A stretch of DNA of 64,000 nucleotides, from contig NZ_JAUYZI010000024.1 of the NCBI RefSeq assembly GCF_030700245.1, forward strand, positions 36,948 to 100,947, written 5' to 3'. This stretch comes from Methylobacterium amylolyticum (GTDB taxonomy: Bacteria > Pseudomonadota > Alphaproteobacteria > Rhizobiales > Beijerinckiaceae). A model generated the notes under the pieces. That model did no database searches, was not told the origin of the DNA, and saw only the letters and a program-made list of their open reading frames with translations. Positions 32,314 through 39,925 of the stretch are shown in pieces. Position 1 is the first letter of the stretch. Each line of letters starts with the position of its first letter. The translations under genes and the position numbers were made by a program.

Positions 32314-33605
32314 GCTGGCTCCGCCGCCTCCTGCGGATGGACGGGGGGAAGGACATCACGCCGTGGCGCGGCGGGCAGGCGTCGACCGAGAACGGGTCGA
32401 ACTTCGTCACCAACCAGGTCACGACGGCCGACTATCAGGACGCGCGCGCCGGCTCGCTCGGCGCCGCCGTCGGCTTGTCGGCGACCTGGGCGTGCGTGCA
32501 GCTCATCGCCGGCACGATCGGCTCGCTGCCGCTGATGGTCTACCGCACCGACGCAAATGGCATTCGACGCGCAGCGCGCGATCACCCGCTGTACTTCGTG
32601 TTGCACGACAGCCCGAACTACGATCAGACTGCGGTCGATTTCTGGGAGATCATGGCCGCCGGCCTGGAATTGCAGGGCAACGCCTACGCTGTGATGGAGC
32701 GGCGCTCGGGCGGCGCCTTGAACGCTTTGGTGCCGGTGCGCCCGGACATCGTGAAGGCGCGGCGGCGCGGGGACGGCGGGATCGAGTACGCGTGGTCGGA
32801 AGGCGGCCGGCGCATCGTGAAGGGCGGCGAGGACGTGCTGCACATCCGGGGCCCGCTGGGTGACGCGCTGTCCGGCGCCTCGACCCTGTCGGCGTGCCGG
32901 GCCACGTTCGAAGGGGCTGCGGCGGCGGACGGGGCGGCGGCCGCGGTCTTCCGCAACGGGGTCAACCCGAGCGGCACCCTGACCGCACCGGCCGGCACTC
33001 GGCTGAACAAGGATCAGCGTGCCGAGCTGGAGACGCTGCTGGCCGAGAAGTACCGGGGCGCGATCCGCAATGGTACGCCCCTAGTTCTCGACGGCGGATT
33101 GACTTGGCAATCCCTATCGATGAACCCGGAAGATGCGCAGATGCTGGAGAGCCGCAAGTTCAGCGGCGAAGAAATCTGCCGGGTGTTCGGCGTGCCGCCC
33201 GGGATGGTCGGTTTCGGCGACAAGGCGTCGAACTGGGGCACCGGCAAAGAGGTCGATGTCCTCGGGTTCCAGAAGTTCACCCTGCGCAAGCGCCTGAAGC
33301 GCATCGAGCAGGCCCTGGTGAAGCAGCTCGTGCCTCTGGCCGAGCGCCGCGCACAGGGTTTGACGATCGAGTTCAACCTCGACGGCCTCCTGCGGGGCGA
33401 CACGGCGAGCCGGTACGACGCCTACGCCAAGGCGATCGGCATGGGCATCGCCACCCGGAACGAGTGCCGCGCCCTGGAGAACCTGCCGCCAGTCGAGGGC
33501 GGCGATGTCATCACGGTGCAGATGCAGGACATCCCGCTCGCCGCCGCGATCAGCAGCGGCCGCGCGAGCGGCGGGACCAACCCTCTCGCCGTCCCGCCCG
33601 TCTAG
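32310..33605 (+). CDS. Phage portal protein, HK97 family
   Basis: 431 residues, ATGA-coupled to terL. Typical elements of HK97-family portals: GAAVGLSATWACVQLIAGTI, then GSLPLMVYR, VDFWEIMAAGLELQGNAYA, LVPVRPDIVKARR, LHIRGPLG, and a clip/stem region EEICRVFGVPPGMVGFGDKA followed by SNWGTGKEVDVLGFQKFTL. It forms the dodecameric DNA gate at the capsid vertex. Confidence 0.93.
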   Translation: MSWLRRLLRMDGGKDITPWRGGQASTENGSNFVTNQVTTADYQDARAGSLGAAVGLSATWACVQLIAGTIGSLPLMVYRTDANGIRRAARDHPLYFVLHDSPNYDQTAVDFWEIMAAGLELQGNAYAVMERRSGGALNALVPVRPDIVKARRRGDGGIEYAWSEGGRRIVKGGEDVLHIRGPLGDALSGASTLSACRATFEGAAAADGAAAAVFRNGVNPSGTLTAPAGTRLNKDQRAELETLLAEKYRGAIRNGTPLVLDGGLTWQSLSMNPEDAQMLESRKFSGEEICRVFGVPPGMVGFGDKASNWGTGKEVDVLGFQKFTLRKRLKRIEQALVKQLVPLAERRAQGLTIEFNLDGLLRGDTASRYDAYAKAIGMGIATRNECRALENLPPVEGGDVITVQMQDIPLAAAISSGRASGGTNPLAVPPV

Positions 33606-33614
33606 GAGTTCGCG

Positions 33615-34283
33615 ATGAGCAGGATCACCGCGCCGGTTCTCGACCTGAAGGCGCTGAAGGACACGGGCGAGTTCGAAGGCTACGGCTCCACCTTCGGGGG
33701 CGAGCCGGACGCCTACGGCGACGTGATTGCGCCCGGGGCCTACACGGCCAGCCTCGCGGCCCATCAGGCCAAGGGCACCATGCCGAAGCTGTTCTGGCAG
33801 CACGACGCGGATCAGCCCATCGGGAAGTGGGTCGGCGCCCGGGAGGATGGGCACGGCCTGCTGATGCAGGGCAAGCTGAACATGGACGTGCAGCGCGGGC
33901 GCGAGGCGCACGCTCTGCTGAAGGCCGGCGACATCGACGGCCTGTCCATCGGCTACCGCATCCGCGAGTACAGCGTCGACACCGATTCCGGCGTCTGGAC
34001 CCTGGAGAAGCTGGACCTCGTCGAGGTCAGCATCGTGTCGGTCGGCGCGAACGAGAACGCGGTCGTGCAGAGCGTCAAGGCGGCCAAGGCCGCGCACGAT
34101 CTCACCGAGAAGCTACGGGCCGGGGACCGGCTCACCGAGCGAGAGTTCGAGACTTGGCTGAAGGGGCTGGGCTTCTCGAATTCGCAGGCGGAGCGCGCCG
34201 CGCGCGTCCACCTGAAGGGGCAGGGGGAACCTGCCGACGCGGCTGACGACGGGCTCGCGTTCCTGCGCGCCCTCCGGGCCTGA
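33615..34283 (+). CDS. HK97-type prohead protease
   Basis: 222 residues. Catalytic-site patterns of the U35 prohead protease family are present: GEFEGYGSTFGGEPDAYGDV followed by IAPGAY, the catalytic histidine in LFWQHDADQPIGKW, and the serine in DIDGLSIGYR. EVSIVSVGANENA ends the protease domain; a charged helical tail follows. It cleaves scaffold and capsid N-termini during head maturation. Start ATG 33615 after GGAG. Confidence 0.92.
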   Translation: MSRITAPVLDLKALKDTGEFEGYGSTFGGEPDAYGDVIAPGAYTASLAAHQAKGTMPKLFWQHDADQPIGKWVGAREDGHGLLMQGKLNMDVQRGREAHALLKAGDIDGLSIGYRIREYSVDTDSGVWTLEKLDLVEVSIVSVGANENAVVQSVKAAKAAHDLTEKLRAGDRLTEREFETWLKGLGFSNSQAERAARVHLKGQGEPADAADDGLAFLRALRA

Positions 34284-34316
34284 CGGCCCTCATCACCCGG
34301 ACATCAGGAGGTTCCC

Positions 34317-35513
34317 GTGGCGGAACAGAAGAGCGCGGCCGAGCTGGCCGCGGAGGTCAAGCGCGACTTCGACACCAAGCACGACGCGGTCAAGGCCATC
34401 GCCGAGAAGGCGCTCGCCGAGGCGCAGAAGGGCACGCCGCTCGCCTCGACCGCGAAGGAGCTGGCGGATCAGGCCATCTCCGGCATGAACGAGGCCAAGG
34501 CGCGCCTCGACGAGGTCGAGCAGAAGATGGCGCGCCGAGGCGAGCCGGGCGACCGGCACCTCACGGCCGGCGAGCGGGTCGTCGAGGACGAAGGGCTCAA
34601 GAGCTTCGCCAGCCAGACGCGCCCCCGCGGTCGCGTCGTCGTCGAGGTGAAGGACATCACCTCGCTCACCACCGACGCCCCGGGCTCGGCCGGCGCGCTC
34701 GTGCCGGCGGATCGGCGCGGGTTGCAGGTGGAGCTGCCGCAGCGCCGCCTGACGATCCGCTCGCTCCTGCTGCCGGGCCAGACGGCCAGCAACTCCATCG
34801 AGTACGACCAGGAGAAGCTGTTCACCAACAACGCCGCCATGGTCGCCGAGGGCGCCCTCAAGCCGCAGTCCGAACTGCAGTTCGAGGAGAAGACCGCGAA
34901 CGTCCGCACGATCGCGCACTGGATCCGGACCTCCGTCCAGATCCTGGCGGACGCCCCCGGCCTGCGCTCGATCATCGACCAGCGCCTGCGCTACGGCCTG
35001 GGGCTCGCGGAGGAGAACCAGCTCCTCAACGGCTCCGGCACCGGGCAGAACCTGCTCGGCCTCGTGACCGCCGCCGCCGCCTTCGTGGCGCCGGGGAGCC
35101 TCACCGCGACGACGCCGGTGGACACCATCCGCCTGATGATCCTCCAGGCGGCGCTCGCCGAGTACCCGCCGAACGGCATCGTGCTGAACCCGATCGACTG
35201 GGCCGCGATCGAGATGGCGAAGGACACCCAGGGCCGATACCTCATCGGCAACCCGCAGGGCACGATCTCGCCCACGCTGTGGGGCCTGCCGGTGGTTCCG
35301 ACGCAGGCGATGGGCGTCGACAAGTCGCTGGTCGGCGCCTTCAATCTCGCGGCGCAGATCTTCGACCGCCAGGACGCCACGGTCGATGTCTCGACCGAGG
35401 ACCAGGACAACTTCGTGAAGAACAAGGTCACCATCCGCGCGGAGGAGCGGCTGGCGCTGGCGATCTACCGCCCGGCGGCGATCGTCTATGGCGACCTCGG
35501 CCGCGTGGCGTAG
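34317..35513 (+). CDS. Major capsid protein, HK97 family
   Basis: 398 residues from GTG 34317 (after CAGGAGG). Residues 1-80 are a coiled-coil delta/scaffold domain (SAAELAAEVKRDFDTKHDAV; NEAKARLDEVEQKMAR), normally removed by the prohead protease. The capsid fold then runs through EVKDITSLTTDAPGSAGALV, QRLRYGLGLAEENQLLNGSG, GIVLNPIDWAAIE and LWGLPVVPTQAM. It forms the icosahedral shell. Confidence 0.94.
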   Translation: MAEQKSAAELAAEVKRDFDTKHDAVKAIAEKALAEAQKGTPLASTAKELADQAISGMNEAKARLDEVEQKMARRGEPGDRHLTAGERVVEDEGLKSFASQTRPRGRVVVEVKDITSLTTDAPGSAGALVPADRRGLQVELPQRRLTIRSLLLPGQTASNSIEYDQEKLFTNNAAMVAEGALKPQSELQFEEKTANVRTIAHWIRTSVQILADAPGLRSIIDQRLRYGLGLAEENQLLNGSGTGQNLLGLVTAAAAFVAPGSLTATTPVDTIRLMILQAALAEYPPNGIVLNPIDWAAIEMAKDTQGRYLIGNPQGTISPTLWGLPVVPTQAMGVDKSLVGAFNLAAQIFDRQDATVDVSTEDQDNFVKNKVTIRAEERLALAIYRPAAIVYGDLGRVA

Positions 35514-35580
35514 GCCGCGCCCGTCATCCATGCCTGCGGCGCTTCGGTGCCGCCGGCTCCCCGAACCGGAGGTGCGGACG

Positions 35581-35919
35581 ATGATCAAGGCCATTCTGAC
35601 GAAGCCCCTCGACGGTCTTCCCGAGGGGACCGAACGCGAGTTCGACAAGGGGGATTTCGAGGCGCTGGAGCGGATGGGCGCGGTGCGCCGCGCGGGCGAG
35701 CCCCGCACCGACGGTCCGACGGTCGAGGAATACGTGGCGGCCGGCTACCGGGCCGCGAACTACCCGCCCCAGGGGTACGCCTCGCGCAGCACCCCCGACG
35801 AGATCGCCGCCGCGGTCGCGGCGCAGGACGCGCCGCCCGCCCCGGAGGGCGCTGGGAAGGCCGCGCCGCCCGTCGCCAACAAGAAGGCCCCGTCCGTCGC
35901 CAACAAGGCGGCCCAGTAG
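35581..35919 (+). CDS. Small head-associated hypothetical protein
   Basis: 112 residues from ATG 35581, GGAGG upstream. The N-terminus MIKAILTKPLDGLPEGTERE then FDKGDFEALERMGAVR resembles small proteins that follow capsid genes and describe a single beta-rich domain (like the 38946 gene of this phage). The C-terminal half is Ala/Pro/Lys-rich with a repeated VANK (PPVANKKAPSVANKAA). Perhaps a head decoration or connector accessory; not established. Confidence 0.6.
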   Translation: MIKAILTKPLDGLPEGTEREFDKGDFEALERMGAVRRAGEPRTDGPTVEEYVAAGYRAANYPPQGYASRSTPDEIAAAVAAQDAPPAPEGAGKAAPPVANKKAPSVANKAAQ

Positions 35920-36558
35920 GTGCCGACCGTGCGCGTCGTCGTCGTCACGCCGCCGACGGCCCTCGTCTCCGCCGCCGAGGCTAAGGCGTGGGCACCGGTG
36001 CTCAAGGACGACGACGACGCTCGGGTGAACGCGCTCCTGTTGGCGGCACAGGCGGCGATCGAGCCGCCGAACGGCTGGCTCGGCCGAGCGCTCGGCATGC
36101 AGGTCCTGGAGGCGCGGTTCGACGCCTTCCGCGGGCCGTGCCTCTTCCTGCCGTGCCCGCCCCTGCGCGAGGTCGTGTCGGTCACCTACAGCGACGGTGC
36201 GGGCGTGGATCAGATCATCGCCCCCGCCGCCCTGCGCGTGATGGGCGTCGGGACCTCGACGGGCTCGATCTCCCCCCGCGGCTCCACCGGGTGGCCCGCA
36301 ACCGACTTCGGGCCGGAGGCGGTGCGCGTCCGGTTCAAGGCCGGGTACGCGGTCGATGACATGGAGGTCGTGCAGGTCCGGCACGCGATCGTACTGGCCG
36401 CGACCCACCTGCGGTCGCTGTCGACGCAGGATCTCAACCTGCGCAGTCGGCAGACGGAGGGCGTCGGCTCGCGGACGTGGACCGTCTCGGACGCGGCCGA
36501 GAAGCTGATCCATCGCGCGGTCGACGACCTGCTGTCACCCCTGCGGGTGTTGACGTGA
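35920..36558 (+). CDS. Phage head-tail connector (gp6 / phiE125 gp8-like)
   Basis: 212 residues from GTG 35920, directly after the previous TAG. The pattern VTPPTALVSAAEAKAWAPVL, DDDARVNALLLAAQAAIE, then LPCPPLREVVSVTYSDGAG, and FKAGY followed by VRHAIVLAATHL is that of gp6/phiE125 gp8 connector proteins that form the ring below the portal. The stop overlaps the GTG of the next gene. Confidence 0.82.
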   Translation: MPTVRVVVVTPPTALVSAAEAKAWAPVLKDDDDARVNALLLAAQAAIEPPNGWLGRALGMQVLEARFDAFRGPCLFLPCPPLREVVSVTYSDGAGVDQIIAPAALRVMGVGTSTGSISPRGSTGWPATDFGPEAVRVRFKAGYAVDDMEVVQVRHAIVLAATHLRSLSTQDLNLRSRQTEGVGSRTWTVSDAAEKLIHRAVDDLLSPLRVLT

Positions 36559-36899
36559 GCGAGGCGGCTGAAGCCATCGCCGACCTCGACGACGAACTGC
36601 GGCGCGTCGGCCAGGACGTGACCCTGCGCCGGATCGGGACCGACGCGCCCGACACCGAGGCGCCCGGCGTGCGCGCCTTCGTGCGCGGCTACCGGCCCGA
36701 CGAGCTGACGGGCGGCATCCAGCAGGGCGATAGCCTCGTGGTGCTCTCGCCCACCGGCATGCCGGCGGCCTTCGTGATCGAGCCGCTGGGCGGCAACGAC
36801 CGGATCGTGGTCGCCGGCCGGTCGCTCAACGTCGAGTACGTCGACCCGGTGCAGATCGCCGGGATCACGGTGCGCATCAACGTGGCCGTGCGGGGCTGA
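36555..36899 (+). CDS. Probable head-tail adaptor/stopper protein
   Basis: 114 residues from GTG 36555 in a GTGA overlap. Beta-rich: VGQDVTLRRIG, VRAFVRGYRPDELTGGIQQG, DSLVVLSP, VIEPLGGNDRIVVAGR, QIAGITVRINV. Size, order and the repeated beta pattern suit a stopper or adaptor protein between connector and tail-terminator genes. Assignment by position. Confidence 0.6.
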   Translation: MSEAAEAIADLDDELRRVGQDVTLRRIGTDAPDTEAPGVRAFVRGYRPDELTGGIQQGDSLVVLSPTGMPAAFVIEPLGGNDRIVVAGRSLNVEYVDPVQIAGITVRINVAVRG

Positions 36900-36903
36900 G
36901 CCG

Positions 36904-37554
36904 ATGCCTGTCACCCACACCGGCGGCACGCCGGCCGACATCCGCGCCGCGGTAGCCCTGGCGCTCTCGCCCGAGCGCCGCCGCTTCGTCGTGACCGCGG
37001 CCGCGCGCGAGGCGCAGGCCCGCGCCGAGGCGGCCTATCAGCAGGAGTTCGGTCGTGTCCCTGAGACGGCGGTCACGGTCGACGGTCGCGCCGCCACCGG
37101 CCTGACCGGGCTCGATCCGGACCAGGGTGAGGTGGCGTTCCGGTTCGCGCGGGCCAGCGAGGCGCTGGCGTGGATCCACGCCCAGCTCGTCGCGCAGTCG
37201 CCGAAGCTCACCGGGGCCTACGCGGCCGCCCACATCCTGCTCGCGGACGATCAGCCGGCCGACCCCGCCAACCCGCCGCCGGCCGCGCGCTACATCTTCC
37301 TGAACACCCGCCCCTACGCCCGGAAGGTCGAGCGCTGGGACGGTGTCTATCAGGCCGTGGCCGTGCTGGCCGACCGCCGGTTCGGCAACAGCGTGCACGT
37401 CGGGTTCGGCTACGAATCGCCCACGCTGGACTACATCGCCGGTGAGACCGGCCGCAGCGCCCGCGCCCGCCTGCGGGGCCAGCCCACCCGCGTCGCCGGC
37501 ATGCGCCTGGAGCGCGCCACGCGCGTCCCGGCGATCACCGTGGTGCTGGCCTGA
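36904..37554 (+). CDS. Probable tail-completion / neck protein
   Basis: 216 residues: a helical start (DIRAAVALALSPERRRFVVT; REAQARAEAAYQQEF), then an alpha/beta region RFARASEALAWIHAQLVAQS and RYIFLNTRPYARKVERWDGV. VYQAVAVLADRRFGNSVHVG and a basic end follow. It resembles HK97 gp10-type neck proteins in order and size only. Confidence 0.6.
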   Translation: MPVTHTGGTPADIRAAVALALSPERRRFVVTAAAREAQARAEAAYQQEFGRVPETAVTVDGRAATGLTGLDPDQGEVAFRFARASEALAWIHAQLVAQSPKLTGAYAAAHILLADDQPADPANPPPAARYIFLNTRPYARKVERWDGVYQAVAVLADRRFGNSVHVGFGYESPTLDYIAGETGRSARARLRGQPTRVAGMRLERATRVPAITVVLA

Positions 37555-37556
37555 CC

Positions 37557-37970
37557 ATGGCCCTCGCCGCCGTCCTCGCCGCCGTCTCGGGCCGCCTCGC
37601 CGCCGAGTGGACCCGCTGCCCCGTGCGCGGGCCGAACGCCAAGAGCAGGAACACGCCCGCGGCCGACGAGCCCTTCGTCGAGGTGCAGTACCCGGTGATG
37701 ACGGCCTCCCGCATCAGCATCGGCGCGCCCGGGGCCAACCGCTACCGCGACGAGGGCGCGATCCGGCTGGTCCTCAACGTGGTGCGCGGCAAGGGCATCG
37801 ACGAGGCTGCGGCCTGGATCGACGAGCTGCGCGCCCTGTTCCGCGGCAAGAGCTTCGACGGCGTGTGCACGTTCGCCCCGTCGCCCCCGGTGATCGACGA
37901 CCGCAACGACGACGGCCGGTACTACCTGCTGAGTTTCGCGGTGCCGTTCGAGCACGATTACTTCGGCTGA
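37557..37970 (+). CDS. Tail terminator (DUF4128-like)
   Basis: 137 residues. FVEVQYPVMTASRISIGAPG, EGAIRLVLNVVRGKGIDEA, WIDELRALFRGKSFDGV, then DGRYYLLSFAVPFEHDYFG have the layout of DUF4128 tail terminators: one beta-sheet with two helices, forming the ring that ends tail-tube growth. Position between neck protein and tail tube agrees. Confidence 0.78.
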   Translation: MALAAVLAAVSGRLAAEWTRCPVRGPNAKSRNTPAADEPFVEVQYPVMTASRISIGAPGANRYRDEGAIRLVLNVVRGKGIDEAAAWIDELRALFRGKSFDGVCTFAPSPPVIDDRNDDGRYYLLSFAVPFEHDYFG

Positions 37971-38004
37971 CCGGCCGTTCCTCTGTAGATCCCAGGAGAG
38001 CATC

Positions 38005-38934
38005 ATGTTCGCTGATGGCAGCGGCGTCCGCGTCGCCTATGTGCCCGAGACCGACTTCGGCGTCACGCCGGCCACGCCCGCGTTCAAGACTGGGCGCGTC
38101 ACCAGCGGCGGCCTGCGCACCAACAAGACGACCGTCACATCCGACGAGCGGCAGGCCGACCGCAACGTTCGCGACGAGATCCTGACCGGCCTCGGCGCCG
38201 GCGGCACCTACAATTTCGAGTTCGCGGCCGGCGACTTCATGGACACCCTGTTGTCCTGCGCGCTGCGCGGGGCCTGGGCCTCCGACGTGCTGAAGAACGA
38301 CGTGCTGGCCCCGAGCCTCACGATCGAGGAGACGCTGGAGCTGGGCGCCACGGACAGCTTCAGCCGCTTCCCCGGCTCGATGGTCAACACGCTCTCGCTC
38401 AGCATCGGCGCGCGCGAGAAGGTCACGGGCTCGGTCGCCCTCCTGTCGCAGAAGGAGATCCTGTCCACCTCGATCGTCACCGGCGCGACCTACACCGCGC
38501 CCGGCACCGACCCGATCGCCAACGCGTCGAACAACGTCGCGGCGCTCACCGTCGGGACGATCAACCCGGCCCCGCGGATCAAGACGCTCTCGCTGGAGGT
38601 CAACAACGGCCTGCGCCAGCGGCCGGAGGTCGGGTCCCTCTACAGCAGCATCTTCGGGGCGGACCGCTGCAACGTGACGGGCAGCATCGCCGCCTACTTC
38701 GAATCGAACGCCCTCTATCAGGCGGTGCTGGCCCACGGCTCGGCGGCGCTGTCGTTCACCCTCGGGGTGGATGCGGGCAAGCGCTACAGCTTCGTGCTGC
38801 CCAAGATCCGGTTCGGCGACGGCGAGCGCGCGGTAGGCGGCAACACCGACGACGTGATGGTCAACATCCCCTTCCGGGCGATCTTCGACCCCGTCACCGC
38901 CTGCTCGATCCAGGTCACCCGCAACGTCGCCTGA
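38005..38934 (+). CDS. Major tail (tube) protein
   Basis: 309 residues from ATG 38005 with AGGAGAG upstream. Beta-rich throughout: SGVRVAYVPETDFGVTPATP (typical start of this tail-tube family), KTGRVTSGGLRTNKTTV, ADRNVRDEILTGLGAGGTYN, LSLSIGAREKVTGSVALL, IKTLSLEVNNGLRQRPEVGS. Polymerises into the non-contractile tail tube. The next two genes are the chaperones that load it on the tape measure. Confidence 0.88.
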   Translation: MFADGSGVRVAYVPETDFGVTPATPAFKTGRVTSGGLRTNKTTVTSDERQADRNVRDEILTGLGAGGTYNFEFAAGDFMDTLLSCALRGAWASDVLKNDVLAPSLTIEETLELGATDSFSRFPGSMVNTLSLSIGAREKVTGSVALLSQKEILSTSIVTGATYTAPGTDPIANASNNVAALTVGTINPAPRIKTLSLEVNNGLRQRPEVGSLYSSIFGADRCNVTGSIAAYFESNALYQAVLAHGSAALSFTLGVDAGKRYSFVLPKIRFGDGERAVGGNTDDVMVNIPFRAIFDPVTACSIQVTRNVA

Positions 38935-38945
38935 GCGAGGTCGCC

Positions 38946-39167
38946 ATGAAGACCGTCACCATCGCCGAGACCTTCGACGGCTACCCGCAGGGGGCCAAGG
39001 AAGGCTCTCGGCGGACCACCTACACCGAGGGCCAGGAGATCGAGGTCTCCGACGCCTTCGGCGAGCTGATCATCGGCAAGGGGCTGGCGCGCGAGAAGGG
39101 CGCCGGCCGAGCCGCATCGAAGCCGGAGGCGGCCGAGCCCGCCGTGCAGAAGGACCAGGACGCGTGA
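38946..39167 (+). CDS. Small tail-region protein
   Basis: 73 residues. MKTVTIAETFDGYPQGAKEG, TYTEGQEIEVSDAFGELIIG, then a charged tail. It is similar in plan to the 35581 product (short beta domain plus disordered tail). The stop overlaps GTG of the chaperone gene. Function unknown. Confidence 0.65.
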   Translation: MKTVTIAETFDGYPQGAKEGSRRTTYTEGQEIEVSDAFGELIIGKGLAREKGAGRAASKPEAAEPAVQKDQDA

Positions 39168-39577
39168 AGCTCTCAGCCCTCAAGGTCGACGCCGACAAGA
39201 TCGAGGCCGGCGAGTGGGTCGGCGACATCCCCGAGATGGGCGATCTCCGGCTGCGGGTGCGCGGCCTCCAGAACGCCGGGTACCGTCGGCTCCAGTCCCG
39301 GCTGATCGACGCGGTGCCGCGTTCGAAGAAGCAGGGCGGTCGCGTCGATCCCGACGAGTTGGACCGCATCACCTCGACCTGCCTCGCCTCGACCGTCCTG
39401 CTCGACTGGGCCGGGCTGGAGGATGAGGGCGGCGCGCCGCTGCCCTATTCGAAGGAGACGGCGACGGAGTTCCTGACCAACCCGGCCTTCCGGCGCTTCC
39501 GCGACGCGGTGCTCTACGCCGCCACCGTGGTCGGCGATGCCGGCGCCGAGACCGAGAAGGCCGACGCGGGAAACTGA
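39164..39577 (+). CDS. Tail assembly chaperone, gpG-like
   Basis: 137 residues from GTG 39164 (GTGA overlap). MKLSALKVDADKIEAGEWVG, DLRLRVRGLQNAGYRRLQSR, STVLLDWAGLEDEGG, SKETATEFLTNPAFRRFRDA: the usual layout of G-type chaperones that hold the tape measure before tube assembly. The last sense codons GGA AAC precede TGA and form a slippery heptamer, so part of the ribosomes should continue into the next frame as a G-T fusion. Confidence 0.85.
   Translation: MKLSALKVDADKIEAGEWVGDIPEMGDLRLRVRGLQNAGYRRLQSRLIDAVPRSKKQGGRVDPDELDRITSTCLASTVLLDWAGLEDEGGAPLPYSKETATEFLTNPAFRRFRDAVLYAATVVGDAGAETEKADAGN
39568..39574 (+). other. Programmed -1 frameshift site GGGAAAC
   Basis: In the zero frame it reads G GGA AAC TGA, the canonical X XXY YYZ slippery heptamer immediately before the stop of the G gene. 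Slipping back one base continues into GGG AAA CTG ACG with no stop until 39921. The -1 frame encodes LTAHLAWSLKWSGDLEWLE, a typical T-type beginning. Confidence 0.85.
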
Positions 39578-39921
39578 CGGCGCACCTCGCGTGGTCGTTG
39601 AAGTGGAGCGGCGACCTCGAATGGCTGGAGGCGGAGGCGGCGGAGGACCCGACGTTCGATCCCCCGGCCCTGCGCGAGCGCCCCGAACTCTGGCCGCACC
39701 TCGCCTTCGTCAGCGCCGCCTTCAGCGAACTGTCCACAGATCGCCCGATTGGCGCGATGGGCGGGTGCGGACCGATCCCGTGGACGGCCATCGCGGGCTA
39801 CGCCGAGCGCTACGGGCTCGATGACCTCGACGAGTTCGAACGGTTCGGCCGGCTGATCCGCGCACAGGACCGGATCTACCTCGCGGACGTAGCGAAGAAG
39901 CTAGAGCGGAAGGGGAAGTGA
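39574..39921 (+). CDS. Tail assembly chaperone T part (G-T fusion)
   Basis: About 115 residues in the -1 frame relative to the G gene, joined by the GGGAAAC slippery site to give a fusion of roughly 252 residues. LTAHLAWSLKWSGDLEWLEA, then AFSELSTDRPIGAMGGCGPI and YGLDDLDEFERFGRLIRAQD match T-type chaperone C-termini. No good independent start exists (only TTG 39598 without Shine-Dalgarno). In lambda-like phages gpGT at a low ratio to gpG is needed for tail assembly. Confidence 0.8.
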   Translation: MTAHLAWSLKWSGDLEWLEAEAAEDPTFDPPALRERPELWPHLAFVSAAFSELSTDRPIGAMGGCGPIPWTAIAGYAERYGLDDLDEFERFGRLIRAQDRIYLADVAKKLERKGK

Positions 39922-39925
39922 CCGC

